This document shows, piece after piece, positions 45,593 through 56,858 of a stretch of 64,000 bases of DNA. How positions within the stretch are numbered: position 1 is the stretch's first letter; each line of letters begins with the position of its first letter. Both the position numbers and the translations under genes were made by a program. Below the pieces are notes generated by a model. The model was not told the DNA's origin. It searched no databases and saw nothing but the letters and a program-made list of their open reading frames with translations. Source of the DNA: Agapanthus africanus (taxonomy: Eukaryota; Streptophyta; Magnoliopsida; Asparagales; Amaryllidaceae); contig JASDDO010000006.1 in assembly GCA_030015575.1 (NCBI GenBank), positions 203,117,632 through 203,181,631 of the forward strand, read 5' to 3'.

Positions 45593-47809
45593 TGTTGGAG
45601 ATAGTGCCCTCAGAGTCAATTATTGGATCACAGGCACGTGATTGCAATGATTGAGGGAGGACCTATCCCGGTAGGACAGTCTTACTCGAGATGATAGTAT
45701 GCTATCTGGTTTACCTTTATCATCGTGTACTGCTTTAGGTGACCTGGCATGTCGCTATTACACGTTGATAGAGCCCCTAGGATTCTTGCTTGACTGCCGG
45801 TAGTATGATGGCGATCATATACGTGGGAGCTGGTAGTCTATAAGCACATCCTTAAAAGGTCCCTAGTCGTAGGAGTTTCGAGACAGGGCATCGATTCTCC
45901 AGAGTAGACTAGTGTATACAGTCGAGACCCCGACGAGGGGCGGTGGCCGGTCTCACAAGCCACTGGTGTCAGTTGGTTCACCTAAGATGTATACAGGTGC
46001 TCATTGGGTTATGAGTACACCGGACAGACTCGCCGGGAACCTGCTAGTTGGTCTTATACCAGACGTCAGATAGCAGTTCCCTGGTGACATGTGTACAGGT
46101 TAGTTCATCGACCTGAGGATCGTCATTTGTCTCGTGTGAGTTCCCACTGTGCTTTGATTACTACCCTACCACGGCTCAAAGGAGTCGTGCAAACAGGTTT
46201 TAGTTGGGTACAGTCCCGAGCCACATGGAGGCAGTGAGCGGATCTTCAGGGGTTCGTCTCTCCCGGTATTGGGGGTGAGGTCGCGCTGTGTCTAGGAGAG
46301 CCATTACGCAAAGCCCTCGGCCGAGGCAGGAGATTTACTGGTAGGTATTCCAGTAGTATCTCAGGGCGTTCTGGGCTACACTCCGACACGACTTGTACCG
46401 CTTTTGGGGGTCTGACTTTTACCAACCCCCTAGGCCCGCCATGTGATGCTCATAGACGAACGGACCGGACTATACGGATATTGTCACTGACAGGCTCAGT
46501 AGGGTGTCAGGATGAGTTCGCTCATCGACGTCCCTTTTGGTCAATAGCTGGTGGCCCGTCACGTATTGGCTAATACCTCTGACGTGCTAGTGGTTAAATC
46601 CACAGCCATAGTATTGACGAGTCTTTAGAGTCCACCACACTTACAGTTACTCAAGCTTTCGGGCGAAACGCTGTAGAGGCCGTATGGAGATATGGCAGGG
46701 TCCGATCAGATACGTGCGGTATTGCACGGATCAGGATCGGACGGTTTGTACTTGTGGCCGTATAGTTATATGGCAGGGTTCGATCTGATACGTGCGGTAT
46801 TGCACGGATCAGGATCGGACGGATTTTACTAGCCGACTTTGGTTTAAGCCGGTCCTAGTTTAGTACAGTGTAGATTTTGTCTCATTGCATTTGTATCCGG
46901 TCGGAATACAGATGCGGGTGTGTATGCACAGTATCGGGGTTTTCCTGTAATTTATTACGGGACCAGTTTTCTGGAGTTGCCAGTTTGCATTCCGTTCCGG
47001 CCGGTTTTCCTTTGTTCTTTCCCGGCCGGACTTTTCTGATGGAGGGGGTTATTTGCAGTTTTGCAAATAACACTTTGTGTAGGACTTATTTGCATAAGGT
47101 TTGATATGATAAGCATCTTTGCTTTTCATGCATTTATGGTGATAAGAATGGATTTGATTTGGATTTGAGTTTTGGTTATGATTATGTTTTAGGATGTGGT
47201 CACCACTTGCTTTACACTACACTCACCTCCCTTCATGCTTCATATACATTCTTTCCTCCACCATTTATTTGATGAGGGATGATAAGTTTTTCATGAGAGA
47301 AAAAAGAAAGAGAGAAGAAGAAGAAGAGAGCTTCATCTTGAGAGTTTCATTCATGATCTCATTTTCTTGCTAGAAAAATGCAAGCACCATTTTTCTATTC
47401 TTGATTCCTCCATCACCATGGCAACAAACCCCAAAAGAGACATACCCTCTACACTACACATTCTACAGCATATCTTGAGCATGTCGAGTTGCCGGCTTCA
47501 TGCCCGAGTTGCCTCGGTATTGAGGCGGGAGCCCGTAAAAGACGCAGGCGATGTGGTGCCCTTTCCGGCGAGGAGGCGATGATATGGAGACTACACTTTC
47601 CGCGGGAGATCGGGACGATGACGAGAAGACCGGAGGACTCGGATCACTCGGTATACTTCTCACCCTATCTCTTGATTGCTAGCATTAGGTTAATGGTTAA
47701 CGATCCGGGTTATCATTGTCCGCGGTAGCGCCGGTTTCCGAGCAAGGAAAAATTTTGATTCCGCATTTTGGCCTCGAGTACGAGGCCGGGGCGCTGCCGT
47801 GGCGCAATA
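45593..47809 (+). repeat. 5' LTR of A3
   Basis: This 2217-bp LTR starts TGTTGGAGATAGTGCCC. Its last bases read gcgcaata where the 3' LTR has gcgcaaca, one transition. It carries the 78-bp duplication (46678 and 46756) and hairpins with arms at 46996-47004/47022-47030 and 47048-47057/47062-47071. Confidence 0.95.
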
Positions 47810-47823
47810 TGGTATCAGAGCCA
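47810..47823 (+). promoter_or_regulatory. Primer-binding site of A3 (initiator tRNA-Met)
   Basis: The sequence tggtatcagagcca directly follows the LTR, as in A2. Confidence 0.95.
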
Positions 47824-48024
47824 CGCCATTAACCTTACCTAGCTTCGTTTGATGTGTTTGTGTTTCCGATCGACCAAAATTTCCAAAAACCGTATTTTTC
47901 TAGAACAATCAGTTTCTGTCGAAATTTTTTGGAGTCTAAAAATTTTTCAGGTGGTCTCAGAATGATGTGCAGGGAGTTCTAAGAACACTGAAAAAATTTG
48001 GTGACACGATTCCTCCGTACGACC

Positions 48025-48065
48025 GCGGAAGGGCGGCCAAAACCCCCTTATGGCCGCGCTTCCGC
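48025..48065 (+). other. GC-rich hairpin in A3 leader
   Basis: gcggaagggcggcc (48025-48038) pairs with ggccgcgcttccgc (48052-48065) at 13 of 14 positions. It is the counterpart of 37531-37575 in A2, about 210 bp after the PBS. Confidence 0.8.
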
Positions 48066-49243
48066 CGCAGGAGTGTGGGTTCGTGTGATTATTTTTTTGC
48101 AGTGGGCTTATGGGCTGTAATTAGGGGTTTTGGAATATTAAAATTGGGCCCAGGTTTTCTGTGAGTGCTACAGTTTTGATTGGGGGGCCCACTTGTTAAT
48201 TTTTGGTCAATCAGAAAATTTTAAACACATTTTTCACAGTATTTACATTATATCTGCGACCGTGAATATCACTTGATCGGTAAATCCTGTCTAACTGCTA
48301 TAGCCCGGTTAGACGGATTTGCGAACGTGATTTTCACGTTGATGTTCTATGTTTATGCTGTGTTGTTGCGGATCGGTCGTGGGGGATAGCCTGGATGCAA
48401 TGCTAGTACTGTTGTGGTTGTATTATGTACATTTGTTATTGCGGGGCGAGCGTCCGACATGTGGACTGCCGTCACTGCCTGATTGTATTATTCTTTTGGG
48501 GCACGACCTGGTTGCGGTCGATGTACCCGGTATATGTATATTTTACTTTCTGTACTAGGATTACCCCGCGGAGGGGTGCACGGATAGCCGGGTTCTAGAG
48601 GGCAACGAGCCCGCATCTCATGGCATTGAGACAGAGGGGGCTTCACTCTAGGATTGGCGGGCTATTCGCCGCACTCGTAGGGGGTACAGGTTGACCCAGG
48701 AGGGGTGCCCAAGTTACCGGATTCCATGAAGTGCTGGGTGGTCCATTCATGGTGCTGGAGGGGGCTGCCTCGCTTCAGGTTTTGGCGGGTGACTTGCCGC
48801 GCCCGTAGGGGTCTAGGATTTCATTGCACAGGCTATCCACACGACCAGGGGAACGTCGGGTTTCAGCAGCGGCTCTGTGAAACCCGGGGCTTCCAGATAT
48901 CTGTATTGTTCTGTGATGCTGTACATTTCTGTGATGTTGCATTTTATCACGCCTTGAGCGAAATATAATATATTGGTATATATATTAGTAGATGTTGTAT
49001 ATGTTTTACATCCGCGCTAGTCCAGTCCCCGCTCTGCCGTTAGTTAGCTAACCTAACATGTGATGACGGGACCCAGTGGCGAATGCGGATGGCATATACG
49101 TACGTCAGTATATTTTCGTTCTTTGTGGTGTGATTAATAAATGGGACTGCGTTGATTCGGATCAATGCAAGATAAACAAACCTATTCTGATGTTGTTGGA
49201 ACACTTTTCAAAAAAAGCTGTTATTGCAAGGACGTCCACTTTT

Positions 49244-49480
49244 GTTTTGCATCGTGGTATTCATTTGGAATATCCTGCTCCTCAGTCGACGAGGCAAGGG
49301 CCGAGATCCCTTCACTGGGAGTGACCCCTTGGACAGAAGTTTGCGTCAGGGCATTATCTTCACTATAGCCGATTACTTTTGCTTTGCATCGTGGTATTCA
49401 GTTGGAATATCCTGCACCTCATTCTACGGGGAAAGAGCCGAGATCCCTTCACCGGGAGTGACCTCTTTAGTAAAGGTTTT
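49244..49480 (+). repeat. Leader direct repeat of A3, period 137 bp
   Basis: Copies start gttttgcatcgtgg (49244) and gctttgcatcgtgg (49381) and share ggtattcatttggaatatcc-like and gagatcccttcac blocks. Confidence 0.85.
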
Positions 49481-49607
49481 CGTCACTATATTTTCTAAAA
49501 GGTTATCCAGTTCCTTCAACGATATTAAGTTCATTACGTTAAAGGTTTTCGCCAGAAACCATCCGTAGCCCTCCGTCATTTCAGATTAGTATTGCTTAGT
49601 ATTCGTG

Positions 49608-49822
49608 CTACGTATGTCGTGCATTGCCGAGGCGTAGTGTTCGGTAGCTGTGTAATACTTTTCTGTCGCATGGATAAGTGGATTGGTTAGGACAGTCGTA
49701 CGGTTATGTTGGCATTGTCAAGGACTCGTACGGGTGGGTTTAATGCAATCAAGATAATGACGGGCTGAACTTGACTAGGACTCTTTGATATGTTGGCATT
49801 GTCAAGGTCACTTGGGTCCTAG
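49608..49822 (+). other. Three-hairpin leader module (A3)
   Basis: Hairpin 1 pairs ctacg (49608-49612) with cgtag (49633-49637). Hairpin 2 pairs cgtacg (49697-49702) with cgtacg (49727-49732). Hairpin 3 pairs ctaggac (49775-49781) with gtcctag (49816-49822). Hairpins 2 and 3 enclose ATGTTGGCATTGTCAAGG; hairpin 1 has a diverged TGTCGTGCATTGCCGAGG that can still fold. Confidence 0.75.
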
Positions 49823-50117
49823 GGGTAAAAACACACATCGGGAGTTTCAAAAGAACTGAAACTTGCCAGGCATGCGCATACCTTCTGGAGTGTGGTGACG
49901 TGAGTGGATTCCGTCACGTTATCATGCAAAGAGAGTTGGATCCCGATTCCCACTGATGAGTTGGTTTACTCCTCGGGTGATCCCGACTAATTCTTCTTTC
50001 AGGTTTGGAGGAGAATTTGAGGTACAGTGGGAGGCTTCCAGGTTGGATAAAGTGATAACCATTCTGATCTAGGTTAGAGTGCACGCTGAGTGTTTCTTTT
50101 CTCTCTCTCTTTGGCAG

Positions 50118-53100
50118 CGACCATTGACCCGACCCTGGACTATGACTCAGTGACCAAGTTGACCGAACCTTCTTAACACAGGCTTTTGGATTGTCAGAGT
50201 TGCAGACCTCATTGCCACTCCTACTTTTACCCTTTTCTCCAGGACACCCCGTATTACTACGAACGTCCACTTCCATTGGACAAAACCATCGTATGGTTAT
50301 ATACGAACTCGAAGGACTTCGAGGATGGTTTCCGGTTCTGGAGAAAACGAATAGGACTATTCAATTGTCTTTTCTTTTCACCTTCTCTCAGGTTGCGAGT
50401 ACTCCTTGGTTTAGGAGATAGTACACCTATTACGCAAATTGGATAGTCTTCTTCCAAACCTTAGGCTGGTGCCGAACGGTGGGGAATGAAGAAAACCAAT
50501 TAGCATAACGATGGTGTGCAGAAGGTATTAAGTTAAGACAAAGCAAGGGATTAGTAGGAGGGCAAAGTAAATTGCGACTGATATTCACGACCAAACCAAG
50601 TATTTCTTCGCCAATCCTAAATCACCTTTGTATTTCTCTAGGACACTCCGTATCACTACGAAGATCCACAGTTTATTGGATACTCCATCGTATGGTTATA
50701 TACGAACTCGAAAGGAACTTGTTCCAGTTCGGGGATGGATTCTGGTTCAGGAGAAATAGGAATAAAGAACATTCGGGTGTCTTTTATCTTCACCTTCTCT
50801 CGCGTTGCGAGTGCTCCTGGGATTAGGACAGTATACCTTTTATGCTTATTGGATAGTCTTCTTCCAAACCATAGGCTGGTGCCGAACGGTAGGGAAGGAA
50901 GAAAACCAATTGGCCTAAAGGGTTGTGCAGAAGGTAATGACTAAAGACATATAAAGGGATTTGGAGAGGTGGCAAAGACTTATACGGTTATAATTGTGAA
51001 TCTGGATAATGGAAGAGGCATTACTAGGAATACCAGGATACCCCGACGAAACATTTCAATGTTTCATTTTCACTGTGTACTGTTAATGGAAACTGATTTC
51101 CCAGTTAGACACTTGCTCCAGGGTATGTATTTACCAGGTATGATTCTCACATCTGTATGGTTTTACAGATGCTGAGTGGGAGTAAGTTATTGGGAATTGG
51201 GTGATCATCCTCATTATATCGGGATTCGTTGTAATCGGTGATATTTAAGGAAGTCACCTGGGTTGTTTGCCGGTCGGCAATTATTTGGTTTTGAATATCC
51301 GCGGTTATGCACCAATTTCAAATTGATATATCTGTACGTCTATTTTCATAGAGTGAGATATACCTTTTGATATTATGTCGATGACATTTACCTATATCAG
51401 TGGATGGTTAGGTAAGGAGCATTAAACAGCGGTGTAATTCTTCTTAACCATAAGTACAGTTTTCAACCTACGACGCACAGTGAAAGAGTTGTTAGACTCA
51501 GCGGACTTATACAGAGTATTGTATGTTGTCCAGTGTCCATTAGGACAGAGGGGTTGGTCCTCATACTATATTCTGTTTACTTTTAACTTCTCTGGTTCTT
51601 AGACATGTGTTTCGTGGAAACACAGGGTCTAAGTTTTGAGGATTTATAGGTATTTGAATAGAGTAGAGAACCAGGTATAGCAAGTATCGGGATTCTTCAA
51701 AGTGATCGAAGATGTAGATATTTGTGTATGGTATTCAGTTGATAGTAATGATAAAGAGAACTAGCTTCTCTTTCAGGTTACTCATAATTGGAAGCATTCC
51801 TAAGTTGAGTAACGCTGATCGTCCTCCTTCCATTTAGTTGACATGCACTGGAGACAGCTGCATGATTTGAATCTGGTTCAAATAAATCAGTGCCTCTGGT
51901 TCTATATTGGATATAGAACAGTTCATATCTTAACGATGTTAAGGTACGGGGAGTTGTCCGGCTTATGATTAAAACCAGACACTGGACAACTCAAGGCACG
52001 TTTCTGTAATGGCTGTTTGTGGGTTGACCCAGGCTATGACGAGGGTTGATTTTCTACCATCTGGATGAACAATAGCATTATTGTTCTAGACTCGCCACAG
52101 TTTTTATTAAAAATGGATTTTTTCAGAAAAAGTAGTGGGAGTATGGTAGAACTGGAAGTGATTCCAGAACCACAAACGATTACTGAAGATTTGATAAGGA
52201 ACCTAAAGATTCAATTTGGATTGACATTCCATTGGCCACTCCGCAGATAAGGTGGGTAACTTCAGGCACCCGAGAGGTACTACGGTAGCCTCAAGGACGG
52301 TGACAGGGAAGTTCTTGTTTACCCACAATTGCCATTGCTGTTGTTCCAGGCTGCGAGACCCGGCAGGAGGATGAGTATAGCATCGTTCTAAACTAGCTTT
52401 GGAAGTGCACGTCTATATGACTCTGCCAGAGGGTTGTCGTAGTCAGTGGGAGCAGCGAAAGCATTGGTGGACATCAGGCTTATGTCTATTTATAGACTAA
52501 AGCAGATGTAGCGGAGATAGATCATCTATTTCTGATGTGACAGTCATAGGTTTGACGTCATCAGAATAGGGGTGGATCTGTTGAGAAGGTAGTAGGAAGT
52601 GATATTCCTATACTACGATCAGTTATACTTTGGTCGTCACACAGTGTTTTCTCCACATAGGACTTGGATATTATATCAGACATACTGGTTACTAGATCTA
52701 TGTTTTTAGATCTAGATTTGGGTGGTTTCCCAATCAGGGTACCTTGACAGCATTCTAAGAGTATTTAGAATGGACGACTCCTGGCATGGTAGTATACCTG
52801 CAGGTGATGGAGTCACCCTCTCTAAAGGTGTCTTACAGACTAAAGGGGAGAGGGATGTGCATGATTGGCAGATCACTTGCTCAGGCAATTGAGTCAATCA
52901 TGAGATGTCAAGTACCACACCAGATGTTGTTCTTGCACTAGATGCAATAAGTTGACATTGATCCAATCCTGGAGAAACAGTCGGAAGCAGTTTTAGAACA
53001 TAAGTGGATGTTCTAGGGATATGATAACGATAGCCTCATTTGGGAGACAGTTATCATTCCAGGCTTCCAAGGTGACATGGACGACAAGGAGGTTGTCAGA

Positions 53101-53487
53101 GTTATAGTTTTCCTTCTGACGAGGGGCAGTATTTTGGACAGGTAGTCCAAGGCAATACCGAGGGTGGCATGGCGCAGGATACTGATTAAGTTCAGTTGAC
53201 GATACAGTCTAAGAAGTTTGGATTTGGAGTTCATTTATGAGCTAGGTCCCATCAGACATCTAGACATTCTAAGACAGGTATTGCTCATTTCGGGAGATGG
53301 CTTTCTCCGCGAACTTGAGATATAAAGAGACATAGAAAGAAGCATCACAGCGGATCCACTCACTGAGGCTATTCCTCGAACGCAATAATTTCGCAAACGA
53401 GCTTTGTGAGACTGACTAGTAGAGGAGTTGGGTGTTCGGTATCACACGGGCTGTGAGTATGCGGCATCGCAATAATTAGCCTTGAGT
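50118..53487 (+). pseudogene. Ghost pol region of A3
   Basis: After the AG come gcgaccattgacc and the 400-bp duplication (50222-50930), then eroded pol. Worn integrase lies about 51480-51720 (gaaagagtt, gtgtccat, gagaaccagg, gtgatcgaagatg, matching gene-like spacing in C). A reverse transcriptase trace is agtgggagcagcgaaagc (52444-52461). The stretch gaagtgatattcctatactacg (about 52595-52616) corresponds to the IGNDVPML box of C. RNase H ends ggatccactcactgaggc (53352-53369). Decay is shared among A1, A2 and A3, so it happened before the family spread. Confidence 0.75.
50222..50930 (+). repeat. 400-bp tandem duplication specific to family A (A3)
   Basis: Copies can be anchored at ctccaggacaccccgtat (50237) and ctctaggacactccgtat (50637). 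Each continues to catcgtatggttatatacg, then an acc.tctctc.ggttgcgagt block and ggatagtcttcttccaaacc. It is absent from B1, C and D. Confidence 0.8.
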
Positions 53488-53500
53488 GCAAGTGGGAGAT
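53488..53500 (+). promoter_or_regulatory. Polypurine tract of A3
   Basis: gcaagtgggagat directly precedes the 3' LTR. Confidence 0.9.
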
Positions 53501-55718
53501 TGTTGGAGATAGTGCCCTCAGAGTCAATTATTGGATCACAGGCACGTGATTGCAATGATTGAGGGAGGACCTATCCCGGTAGTACAGTCTTACTCGAGAT
53601 GATAGTATGCTATCTGGTTTACCTTTATCATCGTGTACTGCTTTAGGTGACCTGGCATGTCGCTATTACACGTTGATAGAGCCCCTAGGATTCTTGCTTG
53701 ACTGCCGGCAGTATGATGGCGATCATATACGTGGGAGCTGGTAGTCTATAAGCACATCCTTAAAAGGTCCCTAGTCGTAGAAGTTTCGAGACAGGGCATC
53801 GATTCTCCAGAGTAGACTAGTGTATACAGTCGAGACCCCGACGAAGGGCGGTGGCCGGTCTCACAAGCCACTGGTGTCAGTTGGTTCACCTAAGATGTAT
53901 ACAGGTGCTCATTGGGTTATGAGTACACCGGACAGGACTCGCCGGGAACCTGCTAGTTGGTCTTATACCAGACGTCAGATAGCAGTTCCCTGGTGACATG
54001 TGTACAGGTTAGTTCATCGACCTGAGGATCGTCATTTGTCTCGTATGAGTTCCCACTGTGCTTTGATTACTACCCTACCACGGCTCAAAGGAGTCGTGCA
54101 AACAGGTTTTAGTTGGGTACAGTCCCGAGCCACATGGAGGCAGTGAGCGGATCTTCAGGGGTTCGTCTCTCCCGGTATTGGGGGTGAGGTCGCGCTGTGT
54201 CTAGGAGAGCCATTACGCAAAGCCCTCGGCCGAGGCAGGAGATTTACTGGTAGGTATTCCAGTAGTATCTCAGGGCGTTCTGGGCTACACTCCGACATGA
54301 CTTGTACCGCTTTTGGGGGTCTGACTTTTACCAACCCCCTAGGCCCGCCATGCGATGCTCATAGACAAACGGACCGGACTGTACGGATATTGTCACTGAC
54401 AGGCTCAGTAGGGTGTCAGGATGAGTTCGCTCATCGACGTCCCTTTTGGTCAATAGCTGGTGGCCCGTCACGTATTGGCTAATACCTCTGACGTGCTAGT
54501 GGTTAAATCCACAGCCATAGTATTGACGAGTCTTTAGAGTCCACCACACTTACAGTTACTCAAGCTTTCGGGCGAAACGCTGTAGAGGCCGTATGGAGAT
54601 ATGGCAGGGTCCGATCAGATACGTGCGGTATTGCACGGATCAGGATCGGACGGTTTGTACTTGTGGCCGTATAGTTATATGGCAGGGTTCGATCTGATAC
54701 GTGCGGTATTGCACGGATCAGGATCGGACGGATTTTACTAGCCGGCTTTGGTTTAAGCCGGTCCTAGTTTAGTACAGTGTAGATTTTGTCTCATTGCATT
54801 TGTATCCGGTCGGAATACAGATGCGGGTGTGTATGCACAGTATCGGGGTTTTCCTGTAATTTATTACGGGACCAGTTTTCTGGAGTTGCCAGTTTGCATT
54901 CCGTTCCGGCCGGTTTTCCTTTGTTCTTTCCCGGCCGGACTTTTCTGATGGAGGGGGTTATTTGCAGTTTTGCAAATAACACTTTGTGTAGGACTTATTT
55001 GCATAAGGTTTGATATGATAAGCATCTTTGCTTTTCATGCATTTATGGTGATAAGAATGGATTTGATTTGGATTTGAGTTTTGGTTATGATTATGTTTTA
55101 GGATGTGGTCACCACTTGCTTTACACTACACTCACCTCCCTTCATGCTTCATATACATTCTTTCCTCCACCATTTATTTGATGAGGGATGATAAGTTTTT
55201 CATGAGAGAAAAAAGAAAGAGAGAAGAAGAAGAAGAGAGCTTCATCTTGAGAGTTTCATTCATGATCTCATTTTCTTGCTAGAAAAATGCAAGCACCATT
55301 TTTCTATTCTTGATTCCTCCATCACCATGGCAACAAACCCCAAAAGAGACATACCCTCTACACTACACATTCTACAGCATATCTTGAGCATGTCGAGTTG
55401 CCGGCTTCATGCCCGAGTTGCCTCGGTATTGAGGCGGGAGCCCGTAAAAGACGCAGGCGATGTGGTGCCCTTTCCGGCGAGGAGGCGACGATATGGAGAC
55501 TACACTTTCCGCGGGAGATCGGGACGATGACGAGAAGACCGGAGGACTCAGATCACTCGGTATACTTCTCACCCTATCTCTTGATTGCTAGCATTAGGTT
55601 AATGGTTAACGATCCGGGTTATCATTGTCCGCAGTAGCGCCGGTTTCCGAGCAAGGAAAAATTTTGATTCCGCATTTTGGCCTCGAGTACGAGGCCGGGG
55701 CGCTGCCGTGGCGCAACA
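53501..55718 (+). repeat. 3' LTR of A3
   Basis: This 2218-bp LTR starts TGTTGGAGATAG and ends gcgcaaca, followed by cattc. It is one base longer than the 5' LTR owing to one G at the cggacaggact site (about 53930). Confidence 0.95.
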
Positions 55719-55723
55719 CATTC

Positions 55724-56853
55724 TGCACTGTGGAAATCTGAAAGAAAATAGAAGCGATTCTGAGGAACCAAGTGAAGAAAACAGAAGTTAAAAGCAATAT
55801 GAAGCAACCCTTAAAGATGGAGATAAAGATCCCACCAATTGGCCGCGGAACCACAGCCAAACATGCCTTCTTGCCGCGGTTCCGCGGCCATATAGTGCAC
55901 GTGTCGGTGCATGTGTCGGTGCACGTGTGTCGGTGCTTTGACCAGGCTTTCTTAGGGTAGTTCTGTAATCTCGTGTATGGATCAGATGTACAACCTAGGG
56001 TTTCTCCTATCTATAAATAGGAGAGTTGAAAGCCAAATAAGGTGTGCCTCTTTTGGGTGCTTCTTTTGAGATGCATCTTTTTAATTCTAGTTTAAATTCT
56101 TAATTCCCTTGTAATCGTCAAGAGGTCATCAATAAAGATATTTTTATTTTTTATCGTGCATTCTTTTATCTGAATTTAATTCCTGAATTTTTATCTGTCT
56201 TTTATTATCTGCAACTTAAATAGTCTCTCAAAATTATAAAAATGAATCTTATCATAACTTCTCTAATGAGTGAGTAATTCCTCACTTGTTAAGGTTAGGA
56301 TTGGGAAGGTTTGAGAGAAGTAAATCTCTCTCTCTCCTTTCTTTGCCCATATAATTTTTACAATAGGATTCTATTTAAATTAACCACACACCGCTCGCTA
56401 CGGCACCCTATCCTATAAGATAGCGGTGATTCCCTAGTTAGACCGGTTGTGGTTGATTTAAATAGAGGTTAGGGATAAGAGTTAAGAAAGGACGGACAAG
56501 GACCAAAAGGAAGAAACTAAGTTTCTTCCTAGTCGTGCTAATCCCCTTTGTTGACTATTACCCTAACACCTATATTCTTCACTAGGGCATTGAAAGCAGT
56601 GGGTAGAATCCCTTTTCCAAACTACCCTAATCCTAACCCTAGCAAGACTTTTTAATCAATTTAATCTCATTCTTTGATCGTAAAACAAAACCTGACTTGA
56701 TCGGATTAACTCGTTAGAACATAAAGAAAAGCAATCCATCTCCCTGTGGACCGACCAGTACTCAACCGGCTAGCTACCAAGCAACACCGTTATTGATTGC
56801 GGTATATTCTTAATCTTTGATTCAAAACGCATACGCAAAACATCTCTCAATCA
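55724..56853 (+). repeat. 3' LTR of E, second part
   Basis: This continues 45592 (tgcactgtggaaatctg) and ends catctctcaatca at 56853, followed by the TSD atcgg. It includes the GC-rich hairpin (55841-55889), TATA-like ctataaatag (56011-56020) and an aataaag signal near 56130. Confidence 0.9.
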
Positions 56854-56858
56854 ATCGG

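Larger units (their letters stand above)
47824..50117 (+). other. Non-coding leader of A3
   Basis: This is a 2.3-kb leader with the GC-rich hairpin, a possible 5' splice site gatcggtaaatcc (48275-48287), the direct repeat, the three-hairpin module and a candidate 3' splice site (tttcttttctctctctctt then tggcag, ending 50117). Its frames are short and not shared with the other copies, so I annotate no protein. Confidence 0.6.
45593..55718 (+). mobile_element. Family A element A3, complete and recent
   Basis: A3 is a complete 10,126-bp element: 5' LTR 45593-47809, PBS, interior, PPT, 3' LTR 53501-55718, with perfect TSD cattc (45588-45592 and 55719-55723). By eye I count about 15 differences between its 2.2-kb LTRs (about 0.7%), nearly all C/T or G/A, so insertion is recent. 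It has no usable gene: the interior is a leader plus ghost pol. Movement must have used proteins of another Copia element. It interrupts the 3' LTR of E. Confidence 0.95.
29712..56853 (+). mobile_element. Gypsy-type non-autonomous element E, with nested A2 and A3
   Basis: E has 1446-bp and ~1438-bp LTRs starting TGTTCATATCAG, TSD atcgg (29707-29711 and 56854-56858), a tRNA-Asp-like PBS and a PPT aagtttgggggtatt. Without its two insertions it is about 7.6 kb. Its only coding trace is one long broken frame (32343-34371) without protease, reverse transcriptase or integrase motifs, so it depended on other elements. PBS type and PPT style fit the Athila/Tat side of Gypsy. In the first 308 bp I count 13 differences between the two LTRs (about 4%), clearly older than A3. 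Confidence 0.85.

Noticed and set aside
47810..47823. tRNA-like sequence tggtatcagagcca
   Set aside because: Only the primer-binding site complementary to tRNA-Met; no tRNA gene body follows.
49076..49568. Overlapping plus-strand frames of 67-114 codons in the A3 leader
   Set aside because: Not shared in frame by A1 and A2, overlap the direct repeat, and show no gag features.
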